Positions 44,072-53,598 of a DNA stretch of 64,000 bases are shown here, piece by piece (the stretch's first letter is position 1; every line of letters starts with the position of its first letter). Below the pieces are notes generated by a model. That model was not told the origin of the DNA. It saw only the letters and a list, made by a program, of their open reading frames with translations, and did no database searches. A program made the position numbers and the translations under genes. The DNA is from Thermococcus sp. (lineage in GTDB: Archaea; Methanobacteriota_B; Thermococci; Thermococcales; Thermococcaceae). The stretch is taken from positions 1-64,000 of the forward strand of contig NZ_WANV01000041.1 in the NCBI RefSeq assembly GCF_015521605.1, written 5' to 3'.

Positions 44072-45073
44072 CTAAAAGCCCGGCTTTCTCACCTTCACCA
44101 CTTCCCTGTTCACGAGCGTCGGCGGAACCTCGCCGTTCTTGAAGACTATGAGGTTTCTGGCTACAAGCTCCGCCATCCCTTCTCTGGCGCCGTGAGTGGC
44201 GCTTCCTATATGAGGAGCCAGAACAACGTTTTTCAGGCGGAAGAGCTCCTCGTGGTAGTAGGGCTCCTCCTCGAAGACGTCCAGACCCGCACCGGCGATC
44301 CATCCCTCCCTGAGTGCCTTAACGAGCGCCTCCGTGTCGACGACCTTTCCGCGCGCTATGTTGACGAGTATCGCGGTGGGCTTCATGAGCTTAAGGCGCT
44401 CCTCGTTTATCATGTGATAAGTCTCCTTCGTGAGCGGGACGGCGAGAACAACGAAGTCGCTCTCGCGCAGGAGTTCGTCCAGCGGCCTGAACTCGGCGCC
44501 GAGCTCTTTCTCGGCCTCTGGCTTTCTGCTCCTCGCGTTGTAGAGTATCCTCATGCCGAAACCCCTGGCCCTTCTCGCTATCGCCTGCCCTATCCTTCCG
44601 AAGCCAATCACCCCTATCGTCCTGCCGTAGACGTCGCGGCCGAGGAGCATGAGCGGGTGCCAGGCAACGCCTTTCCTCTTCCACTCGCCGGAGCGGACGA
44701 AGCTATCTGCCTCAACGAGCCTTCTGGCGGCCGCTAAGAGAAGTGTCCAGGCGAAGTCCGCGGTGGCGTTCGTGAGGACGTCGGGGGTGTTCGTGATGTA
44801 GATTCCCCTCCTGGTCGCCTCCTCAACGTCTACGTTGTCGTAGCCGACGGCGTAGTTGGCCACTATCCTGAGCCTCGGCGCCGCATCGAACAGCTCACCG
44901 TTGATCTTCTCGCTGAGCATCGAGACCAGGGCGTCCACGTCGCGGACCTTCTCAAGCAGAACTTCCCGGGGAATCTCGCCCTCGCCCTCCCAGACCTCGA
45001 CCTCAAAGTGCTCCCTCAGCATCTCGATGCCGTTCTCCGGAATGGCACGCGTGATGAAAACCTTCGGCTTCAT
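44072..45073 (-). CDS. gyaR: Glyoxylate reductase (D-2-hydroxyacid dehydrogenase)
   Basis: This 333-aa NAD(P)H-dependent enzyme reduces glyoxylate to glycolate, as shown for the Thermococcus litoralis enzyme of this family. The nucleotide motif is [16 protein letters not shown] near residue 157. Catalytic Arg, Glu and His appear in [15 protein letters not shown] and [11 protein letters not shown]. The start MKPKVFITR is typical. ATG 45073 follows GGTGGTGAGGA. It is divergent from the aminotransferase gene. Confidence 0.93.
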   Translation of the reverse strand: MKPKVFITRAIPENGIEMLREHFEVEVWEGEGEIPREVLLEKVRDVDALVSMLSEKINGELFDAAPRLRIVANYAVGYDNVDVEEATRRGIYITNTPDVLTNATADFAWTLLLAAARRLVEADSFVRSGEWKRKGVAWHPLMLLGRDVYGRTIGVIGFGRIGQAIARRARGFGMRILYNARSRKPEAEKELGAEFRPLDELLRESDFVVLAVPLTKETYHMINEERLKLMKPTAILVNIARGKVVDTEALVKALREGWIAGAGLDVFEEEPYYHEELFRLKNVVLAPHIGSATHGAREGMAELVARNLIVFKNGEVPPTLVNREVVKVRKPGF

Positions 45074-45149
45074 TCCTCACCACCCGAATACCCTTATATA
45101 CCATTTCGACAGATATCTAAATGCTACCGTCCGTGTTGGGGTGAGGAAT
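45074..45149. promoter_or_regulatory. Divergent promoters, gyaR and aminotransferase
   Basis: A TATA-like CTTATATAC at 45093-45101 fits the plus-strand aminotransferase, and TTAGATATC read on the minus strand near 45112-45120 fits gyaR. The 76-base gap means that both genes must share control sequence. Confidence 0.5.
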
Positions 45150-46364
45150 ATGGAGCAAATAAAGTTTCTGGCCGGAAGGGCCAACTGGATCAGGGGGTCC
45201 GCACTGGCGGAGGTCATGAAAAAGGCCGCGGAGCTCAAGGCCCGGGGAAAAAGGCTCATAAGCCTTTCGGCGGGCGACCCCGACCCCAATCTCATACCCA
45301 GGGAGGTTCTCGGCGAGCTCGCCAGGGAAATCCTTGAGGAAGTTCCACAGTCTGTCATGTACACCCCCTCAAACGGCATCCCCGAACTTAGGGAAGAGCT
45401 CTCAAGGTTTCTCAAAAAATACGAGGGCTACACTGTGGATCCGTCAGAGATTATCATCACGGTAGGTGGAACCGGGGCGATAGACCTCCTGGGTAGGGTT
45501 CTCATAGACCCCGGCGACATAGTCATAACCGAGAACCCGAGCTACATCAACAGCCTCCTGGCCTTCGAGCAGCTTGGGGCCAGGGTTGTGGGAATCCCGA
45601 TGGACGGGGAGGGCATGAGGGTAGATCTCCTCGAAGAGAAGCTGAGGGAGCTTGAAAGCAGAGGAGAGAAGGTCAAGTTCATCTATACCATCCCGACGGG
45701 ACAGAACCCAATGGGAATCACCATGAGCATGGAGCGGAGGAAGGCCCTGCTGGAGGTAGCCGAGGAGCACGACCTCCTCATAGTGGAGGACTCGGCCTAC
45801 AACTTCATGCGCTACGAGGGGGAGACCCGGCCAATCAGGGCCCTCGATGACGGACAAAGGGTCATCGTGGTGGGAACGTTCAGCAAGGTTATGGGGACGG
45901 GCTTCAGGGTCGGCTGGCTCATAGCCGGGGGTGCCATAGGGAAGAAGGTGCTCATGGGGAAGTCCCCGATAGACTTCTGCGCCCCGACGATTTCCCAGTA
46001 CATAGCCCTGGAGTACATCAGGCGCGGCTACTTTGAGGAATACCACCTCAAAAAGGCACTGCCCGGGTACAGGAGAAAAAGGGACTCAATGCTCAAAGCC
46101 CTCGAAGAGGGCCTTCCGGAGGCGGAGTTCACGCGGCCGATAGCGGGAATGTTTGTGATGCTCTTCCTTCCAGAGGAGGCCGATGGAATGGCCTTTGCAT
46201 CGGAGCTTATGGAGGAAACCGGGGTCGTGACGGTGCCAGGAAAACCATTCTACACCGATGAGAGCGGGAGAAACGCGCTACGCCTGAACTTCTCAAGGCC
46301 GAGCGAGGAAGATATACTGGAAGGTATCAGAAGGCTCGCCGAGTTTTATCACAGGAAATTCTGA
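45150..46364 (+). CDS. PLP-dependent aminotransferase, class I/II
   Basis: This 404-aa fold-type I aminotransferase has the N-terminal SLSAGDPDPNLIP substrate loop, YTPSNGIPELREELS, GGTGAIDLLGRVL for phosphate binding, and IPTGQNPMG. The PLP Lys is in VVGTFSKVMGTGFRVGW near residue 248, and the C-terminal Arg is in RNALRLNFSRP. The group includes aromatic, branched-chain and 2-aminoadipate aminotransferases; the exact substrate is open. ATG 45150 follows GGGGTGAGGA. The long upstream extension to 44856 is antisense to gyaR and is not real. Confidence 0.92.
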   Translation: MEQIKFLAGRANWIRGSALAEVMKKAAELKARGKRLISLSAGDPDPNLIPREVLGELAREILEEVPQSVMYTPSNGIPELREELSRFLKKYEGYTVDPSEIIITVGGTGAIDLLGRVLIDPGDIVITENPSYINSLLAFEQLGARVVGIPMDGEGMRVDLLEEKLRELESRGEKVKFIYTIPTGQNPMGITMSMERRKALLEVAEEHDLLIVEDSAYNFMRYEGETRPIRALDDGQRVIVVGTFSKVMGTGFRVGWLIAGGAIGKKVLMGKSPIDFCAPTISQYIALEYIRRGYFEEYHLKKALPGYRRKRDSMLKALEEGLPEAEFTRPIAGMFVMLFLPEEADGMAFASELMEETGVVTVPGKPFYTDESGRNALRLNFSRPSEEDILEGIRRLAEFYHRKF

Positions 46365-46418
46365 CGTCGGCACCCCTGGGAAGAACGTTCTTAAATAATA
46401 AAACCCAAATGTGCCCCC

Positions 46419-47681
46419 ATGATACAGGGGAAGATCGAAGGGATAAGCGACGACGGTCTGGGCACACTGGAAAAGGACGGCAGGCTAATCTACGTGCCGT
46501 TCGCCTATCCCGGCGACATGGTCGTGGTCAAAGGAACCAAACGCCGCTTCGGAAGGAGAATAGCTACCGATTTTGAGCTGATCGGGGAGTCCCCTCTGAG
46601 GCAGGGGGCGAGATGTCCCCACTTTGGGACATGCGGCGGCTGCCTCTGGCAGGGGCTGAAGTACCGGGAAGGGCTGAGACTGAAGGCGGAGATTTTCGAG
46701 CGGACAACCGGGATAAGCGCCCCGGTTAAAGGCTCTCCCAAAGTCTGGGGGTTTAGAAACGTCAGCAACTTCATCGTGACCAGCGAGGGAATCGGCCTCA
46801 AGGAGTATGGCAACCCCCTTGGGGTGGTTGACCTCCGGGAATGCCCGGTCTTCTCGAAGAAAACGCCGGAATACCTGCGCGCCCTTCGGAACTTTCTAAA
46901 AGAAACCGGTCTGAGGCCATGGAACCTGAGGAGGAAAACCGGGGACGTTCACTACCTACAGGTGAGAGAGGGCAAGTTCACTGGCGAGGTCATGGTGAAC
47001 CTCATAGCCCACGTGAAGCCTTCCGGAGAGATGCTTGAGGCGTTCAAGAACTATTTCTCCCTCGCGGATTCCCTCTACTGGAGCCTGAAGCGGGATGAGA
47101 GGGACGACCCGCGCGGCGAGGCGGGGCTTGCTGCGGGAGAACCCTACATACGTGAAAGGGTTGGAAACGTCACATACCTCATTCACCCCAACAGCTTCTT
47201 CCAGACCAACAGCCATGCCCTGACGCTCCTCCTGAGGGCAGTTGAAGACTTCACCGACGGCGAGAGGGTTCTCGACCTCTACTCCGGAGTCAGCACCTTC
47301 GGTGTCTGGCTCGCGAAGAGGGGCTTTAAGGTCGAGGGAGTTGAGCTGAACCCCTTCGCCGTTGAAATGGCAAACAAAAACGCCCTAATCAACGGCGTCA
47401 ACGCGGTTTTTAAGATCGGGAGGGCCGAGGAGACGGCGATTGGAGACTACGACACCGTAATCGTTGACCCCCCGAGGAAGGGGCTTAGGGAAGTTGCAGA
47501 ACTTCTCGTAAAAAGCGGGGTTGAGAGGGTCATTTACGTCTCCTGCAATCCCAGGGCCTTCAAGTTCGACTACGAGAGGCATCTAAAGAATGCCTACCGC
47601 GTTGAAAACGCTGTCCTCATCGATATGTTCCCCCACACGCCACACGTTGAGGCGGTGGTTGAGCTCGTGAGGAAAGAGTGA
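46419..47681 (+). CDS. TrmA/RlmD-family m5U RNA methyltransferase
   Basis: This 420-aa SAM-dependent enzyme makes 5-methyluridine in rRNA or tRNA. It has an N-terminal TRAM domain (MIQGKIEGISDDGLGTLEKDG), a four-Cys iron-sulphur site (CPHFGTCGGC plus Cys in ECPVF), the SAM loop LDLYSGVSTFGVWLAKRG near residue 288, VDPPRKGL, and the catalytic Cys in YVSCNPRAFKFD with the general base Glu in the final HVEAVVEL. Pyrococcus has two paralogues, one for 23S rRNA and one for tRNA U54; I cannot tell which this is. The ATG has no ribosome site and a TATA-like TTCTTAAATAA lies about 28 bases upstream, so the mRNA is leaderless. Confidence 0.92.
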   Translation: MIQGKIEGISDDGLGTLEKDGRLIYVPFAYPGDMVVVKGTKRRFGRRIATDFELIGESPLRQGARCPHFGTCGGCLWQGLKYREGLRLKAEIFERTTGISAPVKGSPKVWGFRNVSNFIVTSEGIGLKEYGNPLGVVDLRECPVFSKKTPEYLRALRNFLKETGLRPWNLRRKTGDVHYLQVREGKFTGEVMVNLIAHVKPSGEMLEAFKNYFSLADSLYWSLKRDERDDPRGEAGLAAGEPYIRERVGNVTYLIHPNSFFQTNSHALTLLLRAVEDFTDGERVLDLYSGVSTFGVWLAKRGFKVEGVELNPFAVEMANKNALINGVNAVFKIGRAEETAIGDYDTVIVDPPRKGLREVAELLVKSGVERVIYVSCNPRAFKFDYERHLKNAYRVENAVLIDMFPHTPHVEAVVELVRKE

Positions 47682-47740
47682 GGGTCCAGTTGGCATCGCC
47701 TCCGCAACTTTTAAATAGTTGAAACGCAAGTATTATACTC

Positions 47741-49144
47741 ATGAGTAGACAAAGGTTCATAGACAGGAAACGTGAACTTGAGTTCCTTGAGAGGGCATAC
47801 AAGAGCGGGAGGGCAGAGTTCCTCGTGATCTACGGCAGGAGGAGAATAGGCAAGACCGAACTGCTGCTGCACTTCGCCAGGGATAAGCCTCACGTCTACT
47901 TCCTAGCAACGGAGAGGCCCTACCGAGACAACCTGAGGGAGCTTCAAAGACTTTTGGCGGGATTCCTGGAGGATGAGCTCTTCGGTAAGGTGGCCTTTGA
48001 GGAGATAGATGAGCTCCTCATGGCGTTTGCCGAAAGAATTGAGGGCAAGAGGGTGGTCCTGATAATCGATGAGTTTCCCCTGTTGGTTGAACATCACCGT
48101 CCAGTCCTTTCACTCCTCCAGAAGGCGTGGGATTTGAAGCTGTCCCGGACGAAGATAATGCTTATCCTCTGCGGTTCAAGCGTCTCGGCAATGGAGAGCG
48201 AGGTTCTGGCCTACAAGAGTCCACTTTACGGAAGGAGAACAGGGCAATGGCAGTTGACCAAAATACCGTTCTTCCACATTGGGGAGTTCCTGCCGGATTA
48301 CACAATCGAGAACCTCGTAAAGACCTGGGGGATCGTTGGCGGGATCCCGGCATATCTGCTCCAGTTCGACCCTAAAAAGGGCTTCGATGAGAACGTGGTT
48401 GAGAACGTACTCTCGAAGGGCGCCTTCCTCTACGAGGAGGCGGAGTTTCTGCTTAGGGAGGAGCTCCGCGAACCGGCCAACTACTTCGCCATACTGCAGG
48501 CGATAGCCAGCGGACGGAGCAAATTCGGGGAGATTGTGAGCTCCACAGGGCTGGATAAGAGCCTCGTGTCGAAGTACCTGTCAGTTCTCCAGAGGCTCAG
48601 AATAGTGGAGAGGGGAGTCCCAGTTACTGCAACCATCAAAGAAGCGAGAAAGAGGGGGCTGTACTCGATAAGTGATAACTACTTCGCCTTCTGGTTCCGA
48701 TACGTGCTGCCGAACAAGGGATACCTTGAGGCAGGCCTCGCCGAGGAGGTCTGGGAACGCTCCAAGGACGACTTTAACACCTACATGGGTTCCGTCTTCG
48801 AGAAGCTCATCGGGAATCACGAGGTCTTCTTAAGGCTCACCGGCTTTCGCTTCACCAAGCTTGGCCGCTGGTGGCACAGAGGAGATGAAATTGATCTGGT
48901 GGCTTTGAACGAGCGGGAGAAGAAGGCTCTTTTCGTGGAAGTCAAGTGGAAAGAGCTAAGCGAGAGGGAAGCGCGGGGGATTTTGAAGGATTTGGAGAGA
49001 AAGAGTGAGCTTGTCGGACTTGAGGGCTGGGAGGAGGACCATGGGATGATTGCGAAGAAGATTGGAGGTAAGGATGAGCTTAGAGAAGAGGGCTGGCTGG
49101 TGTGGGATTTAGAGGACTTCGGAGAATTGAGAAGTTTGAGCTGA
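47741..49144 (+). CDS. AAA ATPase with C-terminal DUF234 nuclease-like domain (copy B)
   Basis: This 467-aa protein is the second paralogue of the 37751 gene. Walker A is IYGRRRIGKTEL near residue 31, Walker B VVLIIDEFPLLV near residue 105, and the sensor CGSSVSAMESE followed by SPLYGRRTG. The nuclease-like EIDLVALNEREKKALFVEVKWK is cut off only by the C-terminal helices. Unlike copies A and C it has no partner gene directly downstream. A TATA-like CTTTTAAATAG about 28 bases before ATG 47741 indicates a leaderless transcript. A 58-base block in its 3' part is identical to copy C. Confidence 0.88.
   Translation: MSRQRFIDRKRELEFLERAYKSGRAEFLVIYGRRRIGKTELLLHFARDKPHVYFLATERPYRDNLRELQRLLAGFLEDELFGKVAFEEIDELLMAFAERIEGKRVVLIIDEFPLLVEHHRPVLSLLQKAWDLKLSRTKIMLILCGSSVSAMESEVLAYKSPLYGRRTGQWQLTKIPFFHIGEFLPDYTIENLVKTWGIVGGIPAYLLQFDPKKGFDENVVENVLSKGAFLYEEAEFLLREELREPANYFAILQAIASGRSKFGEIVSSTGLDKSLVSKYLSVLQRLRIVERGVPVTATIKEARKRGLYSISDNYFAFWFRYVLPNKGYLEAGLAEEVWERSKDDFNTYMGSVFEKLIGNHEVFLRLTGFRFTKLGRWWHRGDEIDLVALNEREKKALFVEVKWKELSEREARGILKDLERKSELVGLEGWEEDHGMIAKKIGGKDELREEGWLVWDLEDFGELRSLS
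48897..48954 (+). repeat. 58-base block identical to copy C
   Basis: This stretch, encoding the E-x-K region of the nuclease-like domain, is identical to 50424-50481 although flanking DNA differs at many positions. Copy A (about 38891-38944) is similar but carries several differences. The pattern suggests gene conversion between tandem paralogues. Confidence 0.8.
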
Positions 49145-49222
49145 GAATGACCTCTTCCCCACCCTAAAGAGCGAGGCTTGGAGGAAAAGGTAAACAGAAA
49201 CACGGATATCCCGCTCACGAGT

Positions 49223-49267
49223 GAACAAAAGTTCCAAAAAAGAAAATGGAACAAAAGGTTTAAGTAA
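49223..49267 (+). promoter_or_regulatory. Promoter with GAAC repeats before ATPase copy C
   Basis: GAACAAAAG occurs at 49223-49231 and 49249-49257. The first copy forms GAAC-AAAA-GTTC, and GTTCC (49231-49235) pairs with GGAAC (49248-49252). A TATA-like GGTTTAAGTA follows at 49258-49267, about 25 bases before ATG 49289. The arrangement fits an upstream operator or activator site. Confidence 0.55.
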
Positions 49268-49288
49268 CATTATCGAGAGTATATTACC

Positions 49289-50680
49289 ATGATCATGCAA
49301 AAGTTCGTGGACAGGAAGGAGGAGCTTTCGAGACTGAGAGCCGCCTTTAAGAAAAACGCGCTTGTGATAGTTTATGGAAGGAGAAGGGTTGGAAAGACCC
49401 GACTTCTCGTAGAGGCCGTTAAGGATGTTCCTCATCTATACCATCTTTGCAAGGAAGAAGAGGTGAATGAGACACTTAAAACCCTTTCCCTGAAGCTCTT
49501 CCGCCTGACTGGAAAGGAAGAGTTCGTTAGAAAGCCCGTGAACTCTTTCGAGGAATTCCTTGAGGCCCTCCCTCATCGGGTTGTTCTAATTTTCGATGAG
49601 TTCCAGGTGCTCGTCAGGAATCATCCAAGGGTTCTCGGTGTTCTCCAGGAGTATCTGGATTTCAGCCAGAGAAATCCGATAGTCCTGTGCGGTTCCAGTG
49701 TCTCGATGATGGAGGAACTGACAGGCTACGGCAGTCCAATCTACGGAAGGAGAACTCTCTCGCTCAAGGTTGAACCCCTCAAATTCTGGCACGTCGGTGA
49801 GTTCTTTCCGAATTACAGTGTTGAGGAGCTTGTAAAGACCTACGCGGTTCTAGACGGCATTCCGGAGTATCTACTGCGCTTTGACCCCGCCCTTAGCCCC
49901 GAAGAGAACATTAGGCAGGAGTTCTTTGGGAGGGGCTTCCTCTACAGCGAGGCAGAGTTTCTGCTCCGCTACGAACTGAGAGATTTGAGCACCTACAACA
50001 CAATCCTTGAGGCTGTTGGTTACGGAAACCGCTCTTTTGGGGAGATACGTAACGCCACCGGTATCGAAGGCTCGAAGCTCCCCCGCTACATCTCAACCCT
50101 CATCGAGCTGGGCATCCTGAGGAAGGAAGTTCCAGTGACACTCAAAGGGAAAGAAAAGATTCGGAGGAGAAATGCCCGTTACTCCATAGCCGACAACTAC
50201 TTTGCATTCTACTACACCTTCGTTCACCCCTTCAAGGAGGAGATAGAGCTTGGTCTTCTCGATGACCCCTTGGAAAACTTCGAGAGAAATTTCAATCGCT
50301 ACCTTGGGTTTGTCTTCGAGAAAATAGCGAGGCAGTTTTTAATAGCGCTAAACAAAACCAACATGTTACCTTTCAGGTTCACTAAAATAGGAAGATGGTG
50401 GCACAAGAACGAGGAGATTGACTTGGTGGCTTTGAACGAGCGGGAGAAGAAGGCTCTTTTCGTGGAAGTCAAGTGGAAAGACCTTAGCAAGAGAGAAGCG
50501 CGGGGGATTTTGAAAGATTTGGAGAGGAAAGCTGAATTAGTTGGATTGGAGGAGTGGAGAAATGGATACGGGCTTGTGGCGAAGAGTGTTGAGGACAAAG
50601 AGGAGCTTAGGGGAGAAGGCTTTTTGGTTTGGGATTTGGCTGACTTCGAAAGGCTTATCTCTCTCAAAGGAGAAGTTTAG
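49289..50680 (+). CDS. AAA ATPase with C-terminal DUF234 nuclease-like domain (copy C)
   Basis: This 463-aa protein is the third paralogue. Walker A is VYGRRRVGKTRL near residue 31, Walker B VVLIFDEFQVLV near residue 98, sensor CGSSVSMMEEL followed by SPIYGRRTL. The winged helix shows FGEIRNATGIEGSKLPRYISTL, and the C-terminal EIDLVALN...FVEVKWK nuclease-like motif is complete. ATG 49289 (or 49295) is probably leaderless. The stop is only 3 bases before the partner gene at 50684, so the two form an operon. Pairing of this ATPase with the partner protein is the strongest context clue in the group. Confidence 0.88.
   Translation: MIMQKFVDRKEELSRLRAAFKKNALVIVYGRRRVGKTRLLVEAVKDVPHLYHLCKEEEVNETLKTLSLKLFRLTGKEEFVRKPVNSFEEFLEALPHRVVLIFDEFQVLVRNHPRVLGVLQEYLDFSQRNPIVLCGSSVSMMEELTGYGSPIYGRRTLSLKVEPLKFWHVGEFFPNYSVEELVKTYAVLDGIPEYLLRFDPALSPEENIRQEFFGRGFLYSEAEFLLRYELRDLSTYNTILEAVGYGNRSFGEIRNATGIEGSKLPRYISTLIELGILRKEVPVTLKGKEKIRRRNARYSIADNYFAFYYTFVHPFKEEIELGLLDDPLENFERNFNRYLGFVFEKIARQFLIALNKTNMLPFRFTKIGRWWHKNEEIDLVALNEREKKALFVEVKWKDLSKREARGILKDLERKAELVGLEEWRNGYGLVAKSVEDKEELRGEGFLVWDLADFERLISLKGEV
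50424..50481 (+). repeat. 58-base block identical to copy B
   Basis: See 48897-48954; the same 58 bases appear here. A shorter exact match (GAAGCGCGGGGGATTTTGAA) follows in both genes after a stretch of differences. Confidence 0.8.
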
Positions 50681-50683
50681 AGG

Positions 50684-51686
50684 GTGGTGGCGTTGGCCCT
50701 CTTGCCTCTTGCCGGGATGTTCATATTTGGAGGGAAGAAAACGGAAGAGAAAAGAAAGGAGTCAACAGTACCAAACGGTTTAAGGGAGAAAGTATCCGTC
50801 GTGGTTCAAGAACACGGAAAAGGTCTATACTATCTGCTCAACCGTGCAACACCTGATCAGGATCTTGCAAAAATAGCGAGGATCCTTGACCACGATCGGC
50901 GCACAGGTAAGCCGGGCGTAATACAAGAGGCGGAGTACAAAAAAATACGTGTACGAAGCATTACCAGAAGAAAAAATAATTGCCGTGCATTATCCTCTAC
51001 TCCATGCGTTCCTCGCAATTGCTATGGCATATCACACTGGTGTCCACAACAAGATGTCTGCAAAGGCAGTGGAAGAATTATTAAATGCACTGTACACAAA
51101 CAGACGTGATTATACGTACATAAAGCAAAATTATAAACGGCTTGCAGGTGCGCTTGCGTATCAAGCGGCGAAAAAAGGTCTGACTGTAGACCCCAAAAAA
51201 ACCGAAAAAGTAATGGAGGTTGCTTTCGAAAAAACGTTCAAGATAATAGACAAATTGCTTCCAGAAGTAACAGAAGAAAACCTAGAAGTGCTTGGACGCG
51301 CTCTACACTACAATACAGACGATCCCTTCGTCGTTCTACGGAACGCAGGCATCGACATCGAGCCGGAGCTTGAGGAATTCAGGCAGTTCCTGGCGGAGAT
51401 CGGTGGAAAGGAAATAAAGCAAAAATTAGAGAAGCGGGGAAGTTCGAGCGTAAATGTTGAAGCTCGCGAGCTCCTCGGAATTCTGAGGGGTTTAAAATAC
51501 GCCCGCTATTCCAGAGAAGCTGTTGGTGAGGCAAAGAAAGAGCTTGAGGCAAGGATTGAAGCCCTCCTCCAGAATCCTGTGGAAAACCTCGAACTCCTCG
51601 GGCTGTACTTCACCGTCATCACCCTCATGGAAAGGGGAAAGTTCGAAGAGGCCGAGGAACTTTTAGAAAGGTTGAAGGGGGTGTAG
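50684..51686 (+). pseudogene. ATPase partner protein 2, split by a frameshift in an A7 run
   Basis: Two frames join into one sensible protein of about 333 aa if one base is removed from the A7 run at 50939-50945. The first frame (50684 to about 50945) gives a hydrophobic start VALALLPLAGMFIFGG and then LLNRATPDQDLAKIARIL. The second gives YVYEALPEEKIIAVHYPLL, then GVHNKMSAKAVEELLNAL, and continues to the stop at 51686. The last 75 residues match partner 1 at 39628-40293. The middle is AT-rich with foreign-looking codons; the end is Thermococcus-like. It may be a true mutation, a sequence error or a slippage site. If expressed it would be membrane-anchored at the N-terminus. Confidence 0.65.
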
Positions 51687-51707
51687 GAGGGCTATAAACA
51701 GAAAAAC

Positions 51708-53501
51708 TCAAACCGCCTTCCAGAACGGGTCTTTCTGCATTTTTACCTTTGCCGTCATCTTGAGGGCCTTTATGTCTGTTTCATCCAGCTCGTTCTTGAG
51801 CTGCTTGGCGAGGATTATCACGTCGTTCTTGCTGAGGTCAACGTAGAGCGTCTCGCCGGGATGGATGTGCCTACCGACGATTGCCCCTTCGATGGCCACC
51901 GCAACTGCATCGCCCTTCTTGGCCTCCTGGACGAAGTCGTTGCGGTTCTTGATGGACTTGATGACGCCGACCTTCTGGCCGTTCTGCTTTATGAGGGTCA
52001 CGCCGGGCCTTATCCTGCCCTCAACGACCTCGATGCCGACTATGGCAGGATGACTGCGCCTGAAGACGTAGCGCTCGTCGGGATAGAGCCTGATGACGCC
52101 CGGGAAGGTTACCTTGCTGAGCAGCTCACGCTTCTTTTTCTCCTCCTCCGCCTTTATCCATGCCTCGTAGTCCTCGATGAGCTTGTAGATAATGTTGCCG
52201 GTGAATATCGGTACACCCTTGGCCTTGGCGACCTCCTCCGCGTCCTCGTTCACCTTGACGTTGAAGCCCAGGACAACGCCGTACTTCGGTTCCTCCTCCC
52301 TGACACTTAAGGCTTCCATCACGTCTGTTTTGCTGATGTTCCCGACGTCGGCCTTTCTTATGGGAACGTTCTTCTCCTGGAGTTCCTTGCTCAGGGCTTC
52401 GAGGCTTCCGAGGGTATCGGCCTTGACTATGACGCCGACCTTTCCGGTGCTTATAACGACGCTCTGTATCTGGTTCAGGATTTCCTGCTTTGCCTTTTCT
52501 ATCTCCTCCTCGGAACGGGCGGCTATGACCGGTGAGCCTGCTAAAGCCTCCTCAAGGCCGGGGGCGGCTATCTTTATACCTGCCGCTGCCACGACCTCGT
52601 CTACCTGGTCGAAGCGGAAGCGCGGGTCCCTAATCTCGTCGAGGGGCTTGGGCTTGAGCAGGGCGCGGATTTTGGTAACTATGGCCTTGTCCTTTCCACC
52701 GACGACTATCGTATCATCCTTCCTCAGCGTTCCGTCGTAGACGATGACGTCTATGGTTGTCCCAAGCCCCAGCTCCTCGCGGACTTCAAGGATGGTGCCG
52801 CGTGCCGGACCCTCCACCTCTATCTTGAGCTTCTCCTCAAGGTATTTCTGGGAAAGACCCGCGATGAGGACGAGCAGCTCGGGGACGCCTATTCCGTACT
52901 TGGCCGAGATGGGGACTATTGCCAGCTCGCGCGTGAAGTCCTGGACGCGGTCAAAGCGGTTCGCCTGGAAGCCCATCTCGTAGAACTTGCCTATCAGCTC
53001 CCAGAGCTTGGTTTCTAGCCCCTGCTGTGCCCTCTGATCCTGCTTCTTGATGTTGATGAGGAACGGCTCGTCCTCCTCGACCTTCCAGCCCTTTATCCTG
53101 TCTATCTTGTTCGCTGCAACTATGAAGGGCGTCCTGTTCCTCCTGAGTATCTCGATGCTCTCTATCGTCTGCGGCTGGAAGCCCTCGTTGATGTCCACGA
53201 TGAGAACGGCCAGATCGGCCAAACTGCCGCCGCGGGCGCGCAAACTCGTGAAGGCCTCGTGACCGGGAGTATCTATGAAGAGCAGTCCCGGAAGCTTTAT
53301 TTCACCCTTCCAGAGCTTGATGAGCGGGCCCGCGAGCTGCTTAACAGTCTCTATCGGCACCTCCGTCGCGCCTATGTGCTGGGTTATTCCGCCAGCTTCC
53401 TTTCCGGCGACGTTTGTGCGCCTGATCCTGTCAAGCAGGGTCGTCTTTCCATGGTCAACATGACCGAGAACAGCTATGATCGGCTGCCTGATCTTCTTCA
53501 T
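51708..53501 (-). CDS. infB: Translation initiation factor aIF5B (IF-2 homologue)
   Basis: This 597-aa GTPase joins ribosomal subunits during initiation. The G motifs are [14 protein letters not shown] (G1), [13 protein letters not shown] (switch 1), DTPGHEAF (G3) and ANKID (G4). Beta-barrel domains and the C-terminal region ending DPFWKAV follow. The protein has no intein, although infB inteins occur in other Thermococcales at the G1 motif. ATG 53501 follows GAGGTGAGGG; GTG 53510 overlaps that site. In many archaea infB lies in the L7Ae-S28e-L24e-ndk cluster; here one inverted gene separates it from ndk. Confidence 0.97.
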   Translation of the reverse strand: MKKIRQPIIAVLGHVDHGKTTLLDRIRRTNVAGKEAGGITQHIGATEVPIETVKQLAGPLIKLWKGEIKLPGLLFIDTPGHEAFTSLRARGGSLADLAVLIVDINEGFQPQTIESIEILRRNRTPFIVAANKIDRIKGWKVEEDEPFLINIKKQDQRAQQGLETKLWELIGKFYEMGFQANRFDRVQDFTRELAIVPISAKYGIGVPELLVLIAGLSQKYLEEKLKIEVEGPARGTILEVREELGLGTTIDVIVYDGTLRKDDTIVVGGKDKAIVTKIRALLKPKPLDEIRDPRFRFDQVDEVVAAAGIKIAAPGLEEALAGSPVIAARSEEEIEKAKQEILNQIQSVVISTGKVGVIVKADTLGSLEALSKELQEKNVPIRKADVGNISKTDVMEALSVREEEPKYGVVLGFNVKVNEDAEEVAKAKGVPIFTGNIIYKLIEDYEAWIKAEEEKKKRELLSKVTFPGVIRLYPDERYVFRRSHPAIVGIEVVEGRIRPGVTLIKQNGQKVGVIKSIKNRNDFVQEAKKGDAVAVAIEGAIVGRHIHPGETLYVDLSKNDVIILAKQLKNELDETDIKALKMTAKVKMQKDPFWKAV

Positions 53502-53598
53502 ATCCCTCACCTCTGGGGTTAAATCCGGCGCGGCCTTTTAAAGGTTCGCCGGCGGAAGGATTAAAAGTCAAGGTGGTAATCCCGTAGAGGTGTGTGAA

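Noticed and set aside
44856-45149. 98-codon N-terminal extension of the aminotransferase
   Set aside because: It is Ser/Thr-rich, antisense to gyaR, and ATG 45150 has a strong ribosome site.
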